DNA of 64,000 nt from Heterotrichella gracilis (lineage: Eukaryota; Sar; Xanthophyceae; Tribonematales; Xanthonemataceae): assembly GCA_032358255.1 (NCBI GenBank), contig JAULBX010002778.1, forward strand, positions 79,849 to 143,848. The letters run 5' to 3'. Positions 1 to 12,167 of the stretch are shown here, piece by piece (position 1 is the stretch's first letter; the number at the start of each line of letters is the position of its first letter). A program made the position numbers and the translations under genes. The notes under the pieces are model-generated. The model made no database searches. It saw nothing but the letters and a program-made list of their open reading frames with translations, and had not been told where the DNA came from.

Positions 1-2754
1 AGGGACATTTATGGGAAGGTTAGCACAGTCTAGGGAGCGCGCAATCGCCGCACACAATTCCATGGACATTGATATGCCATATGGTGCTCAGCTTGGACGC
101 CTTTCCTGTGAATGAAGTAGTAATTGCCGACTGCCACTGCAAATTTGTAACTGTACTTACATTTGCAGGTGGGAATTGCAGCTGGCAAATTGCAACTGTA
201 TCTGTAATTGGTGATTGTAAGTGCAAGGATGTGCCTAGCCAGTGGGTTCCAGCCACCTCCTCGTCCTTGAGCCATGTGCCATCTACCCCAGTTGGTACAC
301 TACTCATCCCACACAGGATGCCACAGGCAGGCAAGGGAATGGCACCAAGCGCTGCGTCCGGCACCCACCTCCTCGTCCACGCTTGGCTTGCCTTTCTTCC
401 TCTCCTCCGTGAGGTCAAAGTATGTCCCCTTGTCGCGGTTGACAAACCACAGGCCGGCGGGTGTGGTTGCGTTGTCAAACAGCAGGCTGAAGCTGCCGCG
501 CTTCCAGCCGGGGATGACGGAGGTGGACTGCGGGGGGACGGGGCGGCAGGGTGGCAACAAAGCTTATCACACCCCATGTGTTCCACCAGTAGATGTGTGC
601 ACTATTTATATGATGATCACTCATGTGCTGAAGTTGGAATAGGGTTGCCAAATTCATGGAATTTGTGTTGAAATATTCAGCAGCGCCAATCATACCCCCC
701 CAGCCCCCCACAGCCGCACACTGCCGTGTACCCACCCGACCCACGCTGGGCACAGCTGTTTGCCCATGCCAGCCACCACAGGACCACCTCTATGCCCATG
801 CTCCTCCCCCTCTCCTCCTCTGCCATGTGCATATCATTCCCACCTACTGCATTGCAGTTATGGCCTCTCCCCCTACCTTGTCATCCGGCCCCATGAGTGT
901 CCCGTCCACCCTCAGCCTTGTGCCCCCCTTGTACAGCGTGTAGGTGTCGTGCGGGGCAAGGCGGCGCAGCACGGGGCCAAGCACGGGGGAGGAAAGCTCC
1001 CACTTGAGCTGAAGAAAGGGGAGGAGAGGGTGGGTCAGGAGCCACTGCCACTGGCACGTGCCAAGAAGCTTGCAAGGGGAACAACCCACCATTGCCATAG
1101 GCAGCACCAGGCCCTGCCCCATGCATAATGTGCTAGGCAGCATATGGTACCCATGGGCCCTGGCGTGTGCATATGGTGGCGCTGTGGGGTGTGAGTCCCC
1201 CACAACTTCCTCCCTCCCTCGATTTTTACATTTATATTAGTATTCTTTCACTATTTTTTCCTGTTTCCCCACCTTGAGCGTGAAGTCCGGCATGTTTGCC
1301 ATGGTTGCCACCAGCTCCAGCTTCTTTGCACGGATGAGGGACTTGACCTCGGCGGCATGCGCGGTGTACAGGGCCTGGAGGGTGGGGGGGAGGGGTCAGT
1401 TGAAGCGCAATGGCGGCGCAGCATGGCCAGGCAGGACACAAGATGATAGTATGTTTTAGATGGATTATCGAAGTTGTTCACCAGTGGGCCCCAACGACTG
1501 CTTGGCGTTCATCTTACATGTAATGGATGGGATACCAGGCGACCCAGTGTGGTGACCTGTGTGGAGTGCTCTGGACAACTGCTGCATGGTGCATGACAGA
1601 ACTTTCATATTGCTGCCACACTGGCGTACCCATCAGATGCATCCTCTCATAGAGGTACAGGCACAGGCCAGCCAGCCCCCACCCCCGCATCCGCCCCCCT
1701 CACCTTCATAACCCCCCTGTTCCCCAGCGCCACCGCCTCATCCAGCGGTGTCCACCTGGCGGAGTTGCGCGCCTCGCAGCCCAGCCCCCCCGCAATGAGC
1801 GCCTCCACCGCACCAAGGTGCTGCCGCAGCACAGCCACGTGCAGGGCCTGTGGGGTTGGGTGGGAGGGTGGCGTCAGTGGTTGCTGGCTGCACGCACACT
1901 GGTGTGGGACCTGCCCTTGCATGCGTCATGGCGCCAGCTGTGGTGATTGTGTATGTGCCATGCGCATGCGGGTGGGTTTGAAGAGCGTGGTGATAACATC
2001 AGTGGCGGACGGCTGCATGTGCAGAATCTCGCAACTTGCCCCACATACACGCGCCACGGCACCACTGCAGTGATTGTGCACGCGCCATGCCCAACAGCAT
2101 GTGGGATGCTGTGTGGCCAGAGCAGGTGCAGCAGCACCCTACCCATGACCACGCCATGCCCTGTGAGTTGAGCCGCTGGATGCAATTCCCCCCCCCTTTC
2201 CCCCTTCCCCTACCGTGTTCCCCTGTGGGTCCAGCGCCAGGTGCTGCTCAGGGGGCAGGGACTCAAGTGCCCGCCTCACGCCAGCCACATCACCGGCAAA
2301 GGCGGCCCTGCAAAGGGGGGGGGGTGGGGGGTGGTCAACATCAGAGAGCAGGCCTTGAACCCCATACTGGAGCAGGTGGGTGTATCTGACTACCAAGCGT
2401 GTGTTATCATGGCCGTGGTACCTGTGTAGGGGGTAGTCCGAGGCGGCCGCCTGTGCGCCTGACGCCACCCGCTCTTCGTCCACTTGGGCGCCAACATAGC
2501 CTCCCCCCCCTGCAACCACACCAGGCACACGTGAAACCCGCCCAGCGCATTGCGCCCAGTAGGTGAGGTGCACGCCAGTGCACAGATATTGCACAACGCC
2601 CAGACCCCAGTCCAGGGTTCAGCTCAAGGCCACCCAATAGGTTCCACCCCACCCCACCCCCCTCCCCCCCAGGCCCCCACCCACCTTCCTCCTGCTCTTC
2701 CTCCCCTGCATCCTCATAGCAGTCGTAAAATTCCTCCTCCCCGTCAGAACTCAT
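1..2754 (-). CDS. ANKRD13-like ankyrin-repeat protein (partial, 3' end outside window)
   Basis: Multi-exon gene read right to left. It starts at the ATG at 2754 with an acidic N-terminus (MSSDGEEEFYDCYEDAGEEE). Exons near 2420-2510 and 2225-2310 lead into ankyrin repeats (AAFAGDVAGVRRALESLP, then ALHVAVLRQHLGAVEALIAG and WTPLDEAVALGNRGVMK at about 1707-1850). Downstream exons carry the segment typical of the ANKRD13 C-terminal (GPCR-chaperone) domain: LVATMANMPDFTLK, then WELSSPVLGPVLRRLAPHDT, TYTLYKGGTRLRVDGTLMG (about 900-1010) and GSFSLLFDNATTPAGLWFVN (about 440-520). Animal ANKRD13 proteins bind ubiquitin and act in membrane-protein trafficking; the role in algae is inferred. Junctions checked: exon 1 ends in phase 1 after GAA G and joins in frame to GGGYVGAQVDEERVASG; QGNT joins ALHVAV. 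The C-terminus lies to the left of base 1, so ubiquitin-interacting motifs cannot be assessed. Confidence 0.88.
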
Positions 2755-3705
2755 GGCACAGCACCACCCCCTGCTGACAACCACGGGTGGCGCGGTGGCG
2801 CTGGTGCTGGTGGGGTGGGGTGTGTGGGGCGGTGGGGCGGGTGGGGCGTGTTGGGACCAAGAGTGGCTGTTCAGTGACGGTTATAAGCTAGCTAGATCAA
2901 ATGCAGGGATAGGTACAGGGTCATATCAAGGTTCCAGTCGTTGTAGTGTCACAAACAGGAGGTGGGTCTTAACGGTCCCACGACGTGTGGGACACTAGGC
3001 CTGTCGATAAAGGCCACCATGTGTTTAGAAATGAGGTAAGACTGGGCGCAATACAATAATACAGCGAATGGGTCCTCGGCGGTTTACAACGAGTACCTTG
3101 GACGTAGATGCGTGTTCGTCAATATGCATGCATTGCAATCCCTACTTCGCCCACACTCTAAAAAGGCCACTGTCGGACACAAAGCGCTGCACAGGAATAC
3201 AACAGGCCTTTGCAAGTACTTTACAACGTGTGTGGCTTGAAGCAGTCGATGTTAAAATGCTCCCTCACAGAGGCCTCACCAATAAACGATGATATTATAA
3301 TTATATATATTATTCATCGCCGACCTCCTCGTTTTCGCATTCCAGCAGTGTCCTCCCCTTCTGTCAAATGGCAGGTGACATTGGACAACAAACTTGTTAT
3401 CGTTGCATCCAGTCTTCTGCCTAGACTCTCGCAGCCATTACCAAGCAAATACTCCATCCTGGGTATGGGCTGGTAAAGATTGGCCACTGTCTTTACAAGT
3501 GCCATTGTCACAACAGCTTGCCAGAAACGTTCGCCTCCCTGCCACTCCCACCACTGCCTGGCGGCCCAACAACCCCCTGCCGCTGCCACGCACCAAGCCC
3601 ATGCGCAGCGACCCCCTCTCGTGGCACACACGCCCAGCGCACATTATGGCGTTTGCGCACCCCCTGCCCGCCACCCACCCCACACCCCATCCCCCACCCC
3701 CCGCC
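2755..3705. promoter_or_regulatory. Intergenic: ANKRD13 upstream region and PMS2 3' end
   Basis: About 950 bp without a supported gene. It must hold the promoter and 5' UTR of the leftward ANKRD13-like gene and the 3' UTR of the leftward PMS2 gene. On the minus strand there are TGTAA motifs (plus-strand TTACA near 3086 and 3222), the usual green-algal polyadenylation signal, so the PMS2 transcript could end near 3080-3220. The part near 3290-3315 is AT-rich. No further structure recognised. Confidence 0.4.
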
Positions 3706-6700
3706 TCACTCCACTTCCATCGCCTCTGTGTCCTCCCCTGCCTGCGTGGCGTTGCCCCCCCTGGCCACCTCCTGCCCCCCCTGCCTCATCTTGCTGAGAT
3801 CGCTGAGGTGGCGCATGGTTGGTCGGCCGTGCGGGCAGTTCCACGGTGCCTGCAGCTGCGCCATGCGCCGCACCAGCCGCTCCATTGTGCGCCGCTCCAG
3901 CGCCCGCCCCACCATGATGGAGGAGCGGCAGGCACGCATGGCAAGCATGGCGCGCACCCTGCGCAAGGGGAGAGGGGGTGGAGGCCACCTGGTGGGGTGC
4001 CACATGCTACCTGGCTGCAGCCATCAAGTGCAACGGGGTGGTGCAAAGCTGGGGCCACCCTGAGCGTCCGCCAGGGCGGTGCTGCTATGATGGAGTTGTC
4101 GGGCAGCAGTTGGGGCAGGAATGGTGGCTAGCCAGGTGGCGCGGGGGGCACCAGGGGCATGCAACATGGGGGGACGGCGCAATGGGCATGTCAGGGTACA
4201 GGTGCCCAACGTACTTCTTGGGTCGCGTGATTGCCTTGGCCTCAGGACCTCCCATCGCAATGGGTGCCGCGCCGCCGTTCTGCAGGGGGAGCAACGGGGA
4301 GTGCGTCAAGGGGACGGGACACAGGTAGTGTTGAATTTGCAACAGTGCGTGTGGTGGCCTGCGCCCCTGAACTCCGTAGGTATGCAATTTGGTGCAGGGA
4401 ATCCACCACTTGAGCTGCCACTGTGAACAGCCATCACTCCACCTCCGGGCAAGTTCACAGATTGATTGCGTGGGACATGCATGACATGGGGGGACATCCA
4501 TTGTTTTGTTTCTAAAATGCTAATGAATATCCCCTAATGCGTTGACACCGCCAGTGCAGAGATGGTACAAGCAGTGTTTGGACAGGGATGTTCAACATAA
4601 GGTATGTAGGACTGACTGTTAATCTGGCTTTATTGCTGGACCTCATTTTAGTAAGTAAGTAATGTGGGCGAGGAGATAGATCCAACACAATGGATGACCA
4701 CGCTCCTAACCTCCCCCGCACCTCCAGCAGGTCCAGCAGCTCTCGCACATCATCCGCCCCAAAGGTCACCCCCTGGCTCACAGGCACACCCGCAAGCACC
4801 AGGCGGCCCTCACTGTCATCACGCAGCTCAAAGCCATTGGCGCGAAATACAGCCAGGTGGTCCCTGGGAAGGGGGAGGGGGCAGGCCAGCTCAGGAGGAG
4901 GCTGGAGAAGTGATCCTTCGGGGTATTTAAAGTAAAGTGGGCATCAGGGGACGGTCGTGATGGCCCCGTTTAGCTTTAGAGGGCAAATACAAGTGATGGT
5001 GCATGCTGCTGCCATAAGATATGCTAGCAAAGAGAACCTGGTGTAAGAGTTGTATCGACAACAACATTGCGCATCGTCACAATACCCATGCTCAGCCTCC
5101 CCTTCCCCCCAATCCCCACCACCCCACCTTGCCAGCTCCTCATCCTCTGGCTGCAGCCCCAGCCTCTGTGCAATGAGCAGCGGCTGGCGGTGCAGGGTGG
5201 TGCTGGCGGCAAGGCGCTCAAAGTTTGCCTTCTCATCAGTGGCGTGCTGGTCGATGATGAACAGGTGGGGGCCAAGCCTGGGGGGGAAGGGAGGTGGCAG
5301 TGCTTGAGGGTGGGAAGGGACATGGCATGCAGTCAACCTGATCAGGATTTTGCTTATAAAGGTGTCCTTACTAAGTAGGGCACCCACACAATCCACTGGC
5401 CTGCCCTGTTGCCGACAGCGGCGGCGCCATGCAGCCCAATACCATGCCCCTGCACCATGCTGCGGCAACGTGCAACCCATCAGGCACAGCGGCCACATTC
5501 CCCTTCAGCGTGCATGCGATTGGATGTCATACCACACATGTGCCACCCCATTCAAACCACCAGTCAACCCAAGGTTGATCCCCCCCCTATGCCCTCCAAC
5601 CCCCCCAATCCCCACCTCGCCACGATGAACCCCAGGTTGAACTGGCCCACCACCCGCATGCGCGCAAAGTCCGCCTTGTCAAACAACAGAGACAGCTCAT
5701 GCTCAGCAGCACCCTCGCGCTGCTCACGGCTCAAACCACCCAGGTCAGCGGCAAGCGGCTGAAGGGAGGCGGCGGCAAAGCGGGACCGACGCGCAGCAGC
5801 CTCGCCTCCCTCCTGGTCCCCTGGTGTCATCTTATTTTGCCCCCCCTTGAGCCGCGCCCCCAGCCGCGCCTGCAGGCTGCGCCAGTCGTAGTCCACTTGT
5901 ATGTCCCCGTCAGGGCAGGGAGTGAACCCGGGCAGTGCGCCTGGCTCAGGGGCATCCAGCAGCGCGGCAGTGGTGTCATCCCACATGGCGCCATCCACAT
6001 CCTGTAAGGGGGGTGGGGCACCAGCCAGGTCAGCATTGTTGCAATCCAATGCAATGCGCAATCCAGGCAAAACCTTGTCATGAGTGGGGTGCGTGTAGTG
6101 CCATGCCTGCGCTCGCACTCCTAGCCACCAAGGGAAGAGCGTCATCGCCCACTTGGCAATGCACCTCGCACATGTGTGCACAAGGCACCTAATGGATGGG
6201 CGCCCCCGTACCTCGTCGATCCTCACGCTCCCTCCCTCTGGCAGCTCACCACCACCTGCCACCTGTAACCTTGCTTTTTCAGATTGCCCCACTTCTGCAT
6301 CCAGCGCCGGAGATGTGCTCCTGCGCCGCTTCCCCGTACCACCCACTGTACCACCCTCAGCATCCGAGCCACTGTCTGATGGCACAAGGGGGGTGGCAGG
6401 GGAAGGCTGGGGCCCCTGTGCGTGCGGCGAGGAGGAGGTGGCTTCCGAGGCATTGGGTGCAGGTCGGTGGTGGGTGAGGACTGGGGATGGAGCTGGGTTT
6501 CCACTGGGATCCGAGAACATATCCTCATCAATGCCGGAATCCTCTTCCGCCTCCTCCTCAGCCGCATGCGCGCTGGGTCCTGGTGGTGAGGGCTGCTGTG
6601 CTGTGGCGCCCTCCCCCCCCACCTCTTCCTCCATGCCGCTCCCTTCCTCCCCTTGCTCCTCACTGCCTGACTCCTGGGCCACGTCGCTGTCTGACTCACA

Positions 6701-9700
6701 CCCTGCGCACCACAAGCACACACTCGCAACCAGCCCCAGGCATTGCAGGACCACTGACAACATCTGATTGATTGGCAACAATCCCATCCCTGGGTTCCCC
6801 CTCTGGCCCTCATTCCCAGGAGGGTCAACATGGCACCATCACGAGTGTGCACTGCTCTTGTGGCAACATGGCAACATCACCGATTTCTAGGTTGCCAGCC
6901 ATGTTGGTATGCACATGCGCACCTGTTGCTGCTGGCGCCTCTGGCTCCTTGCGGTAGATGCCAAAGCGGAACAGCCCACCTGTAGGCACCGCTGCCGCCT
7001 TCCCCTTGCCCCCTTTGGCCCCAACGCGCTTGTACTTGGGCTTGGGCCCCCCGCGCTGCGCCGGCTGTGCACCCCCTTGCGTGAATGCACCAAACACCGA
7101 CCCGCCCTTCAGCCCGCCGCTGCCGGATCCCGGCGCTGGCTGCCGCCTGGTGGACTGTGGCGCAGGCTCCCATGGTGGCCCCTCATGGCGCCGCCCCATT
7201 GGCTCCTCTTGATGCTGCCCCCCTTGGTCCTCGTCGGATCCGGAGGCAGACTCGTCGCCAGCACTTTCCTGCGAGCTGGATTCCTCATCTGACTCCCCCA
7301 CGGATGCAGCTGGGGCCTGCACGGCCTGCACCACCATGATGGCGCCACGTCAGCCCCACATTGCCCCCAGGCAACACCTGGATGACTGCAGCGCCAGGGG
7401 CCTCACATCAAACCCTGCATGCAACCAGTGGCAAGGCAACGATACCTCCTCATGTGCACAGCAGCCAATCAGCACAGCAGATGGCAATGGGAATGGCACA
7501 TGTACCCACCTTCCCTCCCCGCTTGCCCTTCCCCGCAACTCCCCCTGCCCCTGCCACCGCCCCCGCCCCTGCTAGGGTGTAGGTGCATCGCGAGGGCTCC
7601 CACAGGCGCTGCAGCTGCTGCTCAAAGGCCGCCAGCACCGCCTGCTCGTGCTGGATGAAAACCTGCAAGATAGCGGAATGGGGTGGGGATGACATGGCGT
7701 TTGTACCTGCCCTGCTATGCGCATGATTGCGAGCTTGTGCATCCCCGACAACCCCTTTTTCTTATAAACCTAGGATTAATAGCAGATTACCGGGGTCCAT
7801 GCCACACTAGTGTGCAGCGTATACATGGCGCACGATGGGTACATGTGCAAGCCCTGTGGTGTGTGGCCCTGGGGAGGTGGATTTGGGCGCACCTTGCGCT
7901 TGTCTGGCGTGACGTTGACGTCGTACAGGTGCGGTGGTAGTGTGATGTCAAGCACAGCCATGGGCTTGCTGCTGGCTGCAGCGGGGCTGGCCAGGCTTTT
8001 GTACTGGTCAGTCAGGACCTTGGACAGCTGGGAGAGGGGGCGGGGGGGCAGGTGGGTGGAAGGAGGGGGGGGCACAGGTGGGTGGGGGTGATGGAACATG
8101 CGCATGCGTTAACATCACATGAAATATGGCAGCAGAGTGGACAGGGAGGGACATGGAACACGGAACATAATGTTGACATGGCACACTTTCCTCCCCTTTC
8201 ACCAACCCCCTCCCCCACCACCCACCTTGGGCAGGTCCACCGGCCGCCCGTTGATGTAGAATCGCTGCATATCGGCACCGCTGCGCCCCCCACCTGCCCC
8301 CGCCTTGCTCACCCACCCCTCCAGCACTACCTTGTCCCCCCCACCCACATCCACCTCCCCCCGCAGCTCCACCATCGCCCCCGCCACCTTTGCCCCCAGC
8401 ACCGCCACCAGGTTGTCTCGCAGGTTGCTCCCCCCCTGGCTGCGCAGCACGGTGGTGCGGGGGGCGGTGCCAACCTGAGGAGGGGTGTGGGGGCAACGTC
8501 GCCACGCATGCTATAACCACAACTTCTATTTGCTTGCACAACCATTAATCCATGACCCAAAGAAGGCCAAGGGGCAGATTCCATGCAGGCCAAGTGGTGA
8601 ACAGGTGCAGCCGTGCCCCATGTGCATGCCAGCTGACACCCACTTTTTCTATAAATTTGAAAATAAATACCTGTAAATTCAGGTAAATACCTGGTAAATT
8701 CAGGTAAATACCTGGTAAATTAGGAAAATTAGTAATACTATAAATTTTAAAAAATGTTATCAACTTGTGTTCATATGGCACCAGATGGCACAACACATGT
8801 ATTGCATGCTGCATGGGAATTGGGCATATGCATGGCTGCAGTGAGGTTGGTCAGGGTGTGTGTTCTCCTCCCCCTGCGCACCTGGTTTGTTGCTATGATC
8901 CTGACCCCCTTGGCCACCAGCGCGTATGACTGCAGCACCCACACAAGCTTGGCGTACTCACGCTTCAGGTTGCGAAGGAACTCCTGGGGAGCGGCGCCGT
9001 GTGTGAGTGGTGTGGTTTGGGTGGTGGAGCCATGCAGGTGGCGGATGCAGGTGGCGGATGCCACACAGGGATGCATGCACATGCTTAGCAGCTGCACAGG
9101 AATGCACCATGCACATGCACAAGCCATGCGGGCCTGGCAACGATCGGCGCTCCATCTGAATGCACATGGCTGGAGCAACAGCAGCAGTGGGGTTGGGGGG
9201 GTAATGCACTCCCGACCCACCTTATGCCTGACTGGCAGCGGCCTGAACAGCCCCTGCAGCGCAACAGTGGTGCCCACAGCGCGCGCCGCCGCCTCCCTCC
9301 CCACCACCTCCCCCTCCCTGCTGTAGCTCACCCGCACCCCCGCCTCCTGCGCCTGCGTGCGGCTGGTCACCACCACCTCAGCCAGGGCACACAGGGAGGA
9401 CAGCGCCTCGCCGCGGAAGCCAAAGGTGGACAGGGACTGCATGGGGTGGCGGTGGTAAGGGGGGTTTGGTGCGGGGGAAGGTATGCGTCTGAAGAGGAGC
9501 GAGGGTGACATGGGTGGTGCACCGGTGGCGCATGGATAGAGCACAAGTGGTTCATGGGTGGCGCAAGGGTAAGCCATGGGCGGCGCATGGCCTGCGTGGT
9601 TGGGTGGGGCTGTATGTCTGATGTTGGTATTGGTTGTACAGGTGTGCATGGCGCTCCCCCCCCTTGCCTGCAGGTCAGTGAAGTCTGCTATCTTGGAGGT

Positions 9701-10325
9701 GTGGTACTTGGCAGCCAGGGCAGCGTACTGCTCTGGGGCCACACCGCTGCCGTTGTCAGCAACCTCCACCAGCTCAGAGCCGCACTCCTTCAGCCGCACC
9801 TGGTAGGTGGGGGGGAATGGAAAATGACATTATATTTGTGGACCCCGACATAGTCATAATGAGTTGCGCAAATAAAACCCACTTCAGATTCGAGTTGCGT
9901 TGCCGGAAGTGGTGTTGTGCAGCCCAACAGTCCCACGACCTCATGCATGCATATGCAATGCAATGCATGCATATGGGTTTACCGACCATCTTGGTATATG
10001 GTTTGGGCAGGTGGGTTTGATGGCCGCCAACGGCGAGTGATTAGGAGAAAACTTTCAAATGCGTTTGTCGAGAGCCAGCAGAATTTGCAACTTGTGTTCG
10101 AGTTGTCAGTTTAAAACTGTTTAGGGTTTAGGACCGGCCACGCGCCCAGCCCACCTCTATGTTGGTGGCGCCAGCATCCAGGGCGTTCTCCAGGAGCTCC
10201 TTCACAGCAGTCGCAAGGTCGAGGATGACCTGGCCAGAGCATATGCGGTGGATAGAGGCCTTGTTGATGGGCTTGATCGTGCCTGGCTGGGGACCGCTGG
10301 CATCTATAGCCATAGTCCCAGCCAT
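3706..10325 (-). CDS. PMS2: DNA mismatch repair endonuclease PMS2 (MutL homologue)
   Basis: About a dozen exons. The N-terminal GHKL ATPase is complete: [20 protein letters not shown] (motif I, about 10160-10240), VEVADNGSG (about 9750), [15 protein letters not shown] (about 9400-9440) and the transducer end [14 protein letters not shown] (about 7890-7940). A long acidic/Ser-rich linker follows (about 6230-7340) with a likely nuclear localisation signal GKRRRSTSP. The C-terminal domain has the metal-binding endonuclease motif [12 protein letters not shown] (DQHA-x2-E-x4-E, about 5216-5252), then [12 protein letters not shown] and [11 protein letters not shown] (about 3800-3940), as in eukaryotic PMS2/yeast Pms1. 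It should pair with MLH1 as MutL-alpha and nick DNA in mismatch repair in the nucleus. The start is either ATG 10325 ([10 protein letters not shown]) or ATG 10313 (MAIDAS); the second fits the family better. Introns hold the AT-rich repeats described separately. Confidence 0.95.
8643..8760. repeat. AT-rich island with three ~21-bp tandem units in a PMS2 intron
   Basis: Units at 8661-8680, 8681-8701 and 8702-8722 share the core GGTAAATACCTGGTAAATT, followed by an A/T-rich run to about 8760. It lies in the intron between the exons ending near 8474 and beginning near 8993. Its composition is sharply unlike the GC-rich surroundings. Confidence 0.85.
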
Positions 10326-10698
10326 AGCAGCCCGCCACCACCAGCTGCAACCTAGTAGCAGGACCCCTTCTGGGTCACTCTAACTGCCTTGTTCTTCCCG
10401 CACGTCTGCTCGCAGGTTGCCACCGACTGCCAGGCGTCAAACCCAGTGACGGGTAGGGTGGTGCAACGTTTTGAAATTAGCGTAGTGACTTGCAAGTCTG
10501 CCTGCAGGTAAGCCTGCCAGGTAAACTTCAATGTTCGAACCCGTGCTCAAAACGCCCACCTCGTCTTGTGATATCAACACAAACCGTTCAAGGATGTAAC
10601 AGAGGTACTCACTACCTACGGTATACAAACCCTGTCGGGTAGTACGTGGTTGCTGCTTGCCAGTCAGTTGGTGGGGAGCTTAACTATGTAGCTATGCG

Positions 10699-10808
10699 CT
10701 GTAGCTATGCGATAGCGTGTGGCCTGAGGTGTGGCCAGGGTATGATAGCAACGCTGTAGCTATGCGATAGCGTGTTGCCTGAGGTGTGGCCAGGGTATGA
10801 TAGCAACG
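10699..10808. repeat. 55-bp direct tandem repeat, two copies
   Basis: Copy 1 is 10699-10753 and copy 2 is 10754-10808. They are identical except for one base (GTGTGGCC versus GTGTTGCC). The near identity points to a recent duplication. Confidence 0.95.
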
Positions 10809-11478
10809 GGGGTAGCAGTGCTGCCGGCAAGGATCGACTGCCGTATACTTTACGAAATTGCAATGTTTTTTAAATAGCGTGGAATTGACAAGATTGTTTT
10901 GCTCGCTGCCCAAGTGTGCAAATTCTTTGCACCGCCACATCTCACTTGCCCCACCTCCCACCCACGCCACAGGTGTCACGGCCGCTCCCCGCCACCTTTA
11001 CCCCAGCAAAACCCCTCCAGGGACAGGGGCAGGGACGCTTCATGGGTGGAAGCACGTTGATTCATAATAATTTGTTTTCGTCTAAGCGTTCATGCCCTTT
11101 GGTTTCGGCCCCTGCCACGGGGCCTCATCAGTAAGCTTTGCATGTGGCGTGGACACATGCACACATGGCTGGCAGCTTAGACCAAGGGCCCCCTTTCGGG
11201 AAAGCCACAGGGCCCGTCACATGCGCCTGACTGCGTGGCTTCACCCCTCACCCAGTTTGCACTGAGCTGTAGCAGAGGCATGCTGCCCCTGCCCCACCTG
11301 GGCCCGCACGCGGGACACCAGGCGGAGGTACCCTCACCACAACAGCCAGGCGCAGGATCAGAATGGGTTGGGGGCACACGAGGAAACGTCAGTTTGTCAG
11401 GAGGGGTGATGTCAGCACAAGAAATACCTACCACTGGCCTTACCTGTCATCCTGGCACATACTTCACATGTTCTTAAG

Positions 11479-11599
11479 TTTAGGGTTTTTGAAAGACCTG
11501 CTTTAGGGTTTTACCATATTCTGGCTTTAATTCTGCTTACATGCTGCTTACATTCCTTTGAGGTGTAGGGTTTGGAACGCTTACCCCCGCCTGACCTGC
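11479..11599. repeat. ~120-bp direct repeat, copy 1, with TTTAGGG motifs
   Basis: Shares a long, nearly identical block with 12018-12136 (GACCTGCTTTAGGGTTTTAC, then CATATTCTGGCTTTAATTC and GGAACGCTTACCCCCGC). It carries isolated TTTAGGGTTT telomere-type units. The two copies flank about 420 bp with no clear gene. Confidence 0.9.
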
Positions 11600-12017
11600 C
11601 TATACCCGCACAAATCCGCAGCATGCATGCGCTGCACCAAGGCCGTTGGCATGCTCATGCAGATAAGCACAGGGAGCCCTCTCATCGGCTGCGCTGCCAC
11701 TTTGGTCTGGGTATGCAGGAGGTGATCAGGCTCCAATCAATCCCCAGCCATCGTGGTCAGCGAGGATGCAATTGAGGGACACCAGCTGTCCTGTGCTTAC
11801 CGTTACATGCCAACAGGGCGCTTGGTGATGCACTGCCAAGGGGACCGAGACCTCTACGAGCTGCGGACCCACCCCCCGCAGCACCTGGCGAGACCAGGCG
11901 AGACCCCCCTTGGCACACCGCCCTGTGCACGCATGCAAAAAAACGCTGCCCTTCGTGGGCCGAACACCCGACTACCTTGGTGATCCGCATCCGCCGATTA
12001 TGTTTGCTTTATTTGCA

Positions 12018-12136
12018 TTTAGGGTTTTCAAAGACCTGCTTTAGGGTTTTACCATATTCTGGCTTTAATTCTGCTTACATGCTGCTTACATTCCTTTAGG
12101 GTTTAGGGTTTGGAACGCTTACCCCCGCTCGACCTG
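12018..12136. repeat. ~120-bp direct repeat, copy 2, with TTTAGGGTTTAGGG
   Basis: Second copy of the block at 11479-11599. Here the telomere-like part is better preserved: TTTAGGGTTTAGGGTTT at 12095-12111. In copy 1 the same spot reads TTTGAGGTGTAGGGTTT. It ends about 30 bp before the stop codon side of the next gene. Confidence 0.9.
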
Positions 12137-12167
12137 CTGAAACTGGAGCTAGCCCTCCCAGCTAGCG

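Larger units (their letters stand above)
10326..12167. other. Intergenic between PMS2 start and a leftward unknown gene
   Basis: About 1.8 kb. It holds the PMS2 promoter (right of 10325), a 55-bp tandem duplication (10699-10808) and a ~120-bp direct repeat with telomere-like motifs (11479-11599 and 12018-12136). Short open frames at 11177-11434 (-) and 11753-11983 (+) lack splice context or recognisable domains and were not called as genes. Confidence 0.5.

Noticed and set aside
10528-10548. tRNA T-loop-like GTTCGAACCC
   Set aside because: The bases around the TTCGAAC loop do not form a five-base T stem, and no acceptor, D or anticodon arm could be placed.
11600-12017. A transposon bounded by the 120-bp direct repeats
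   Set aside because: No transposase, terminal inverted repeats or target duplication seen; reported only as a repeat pair.
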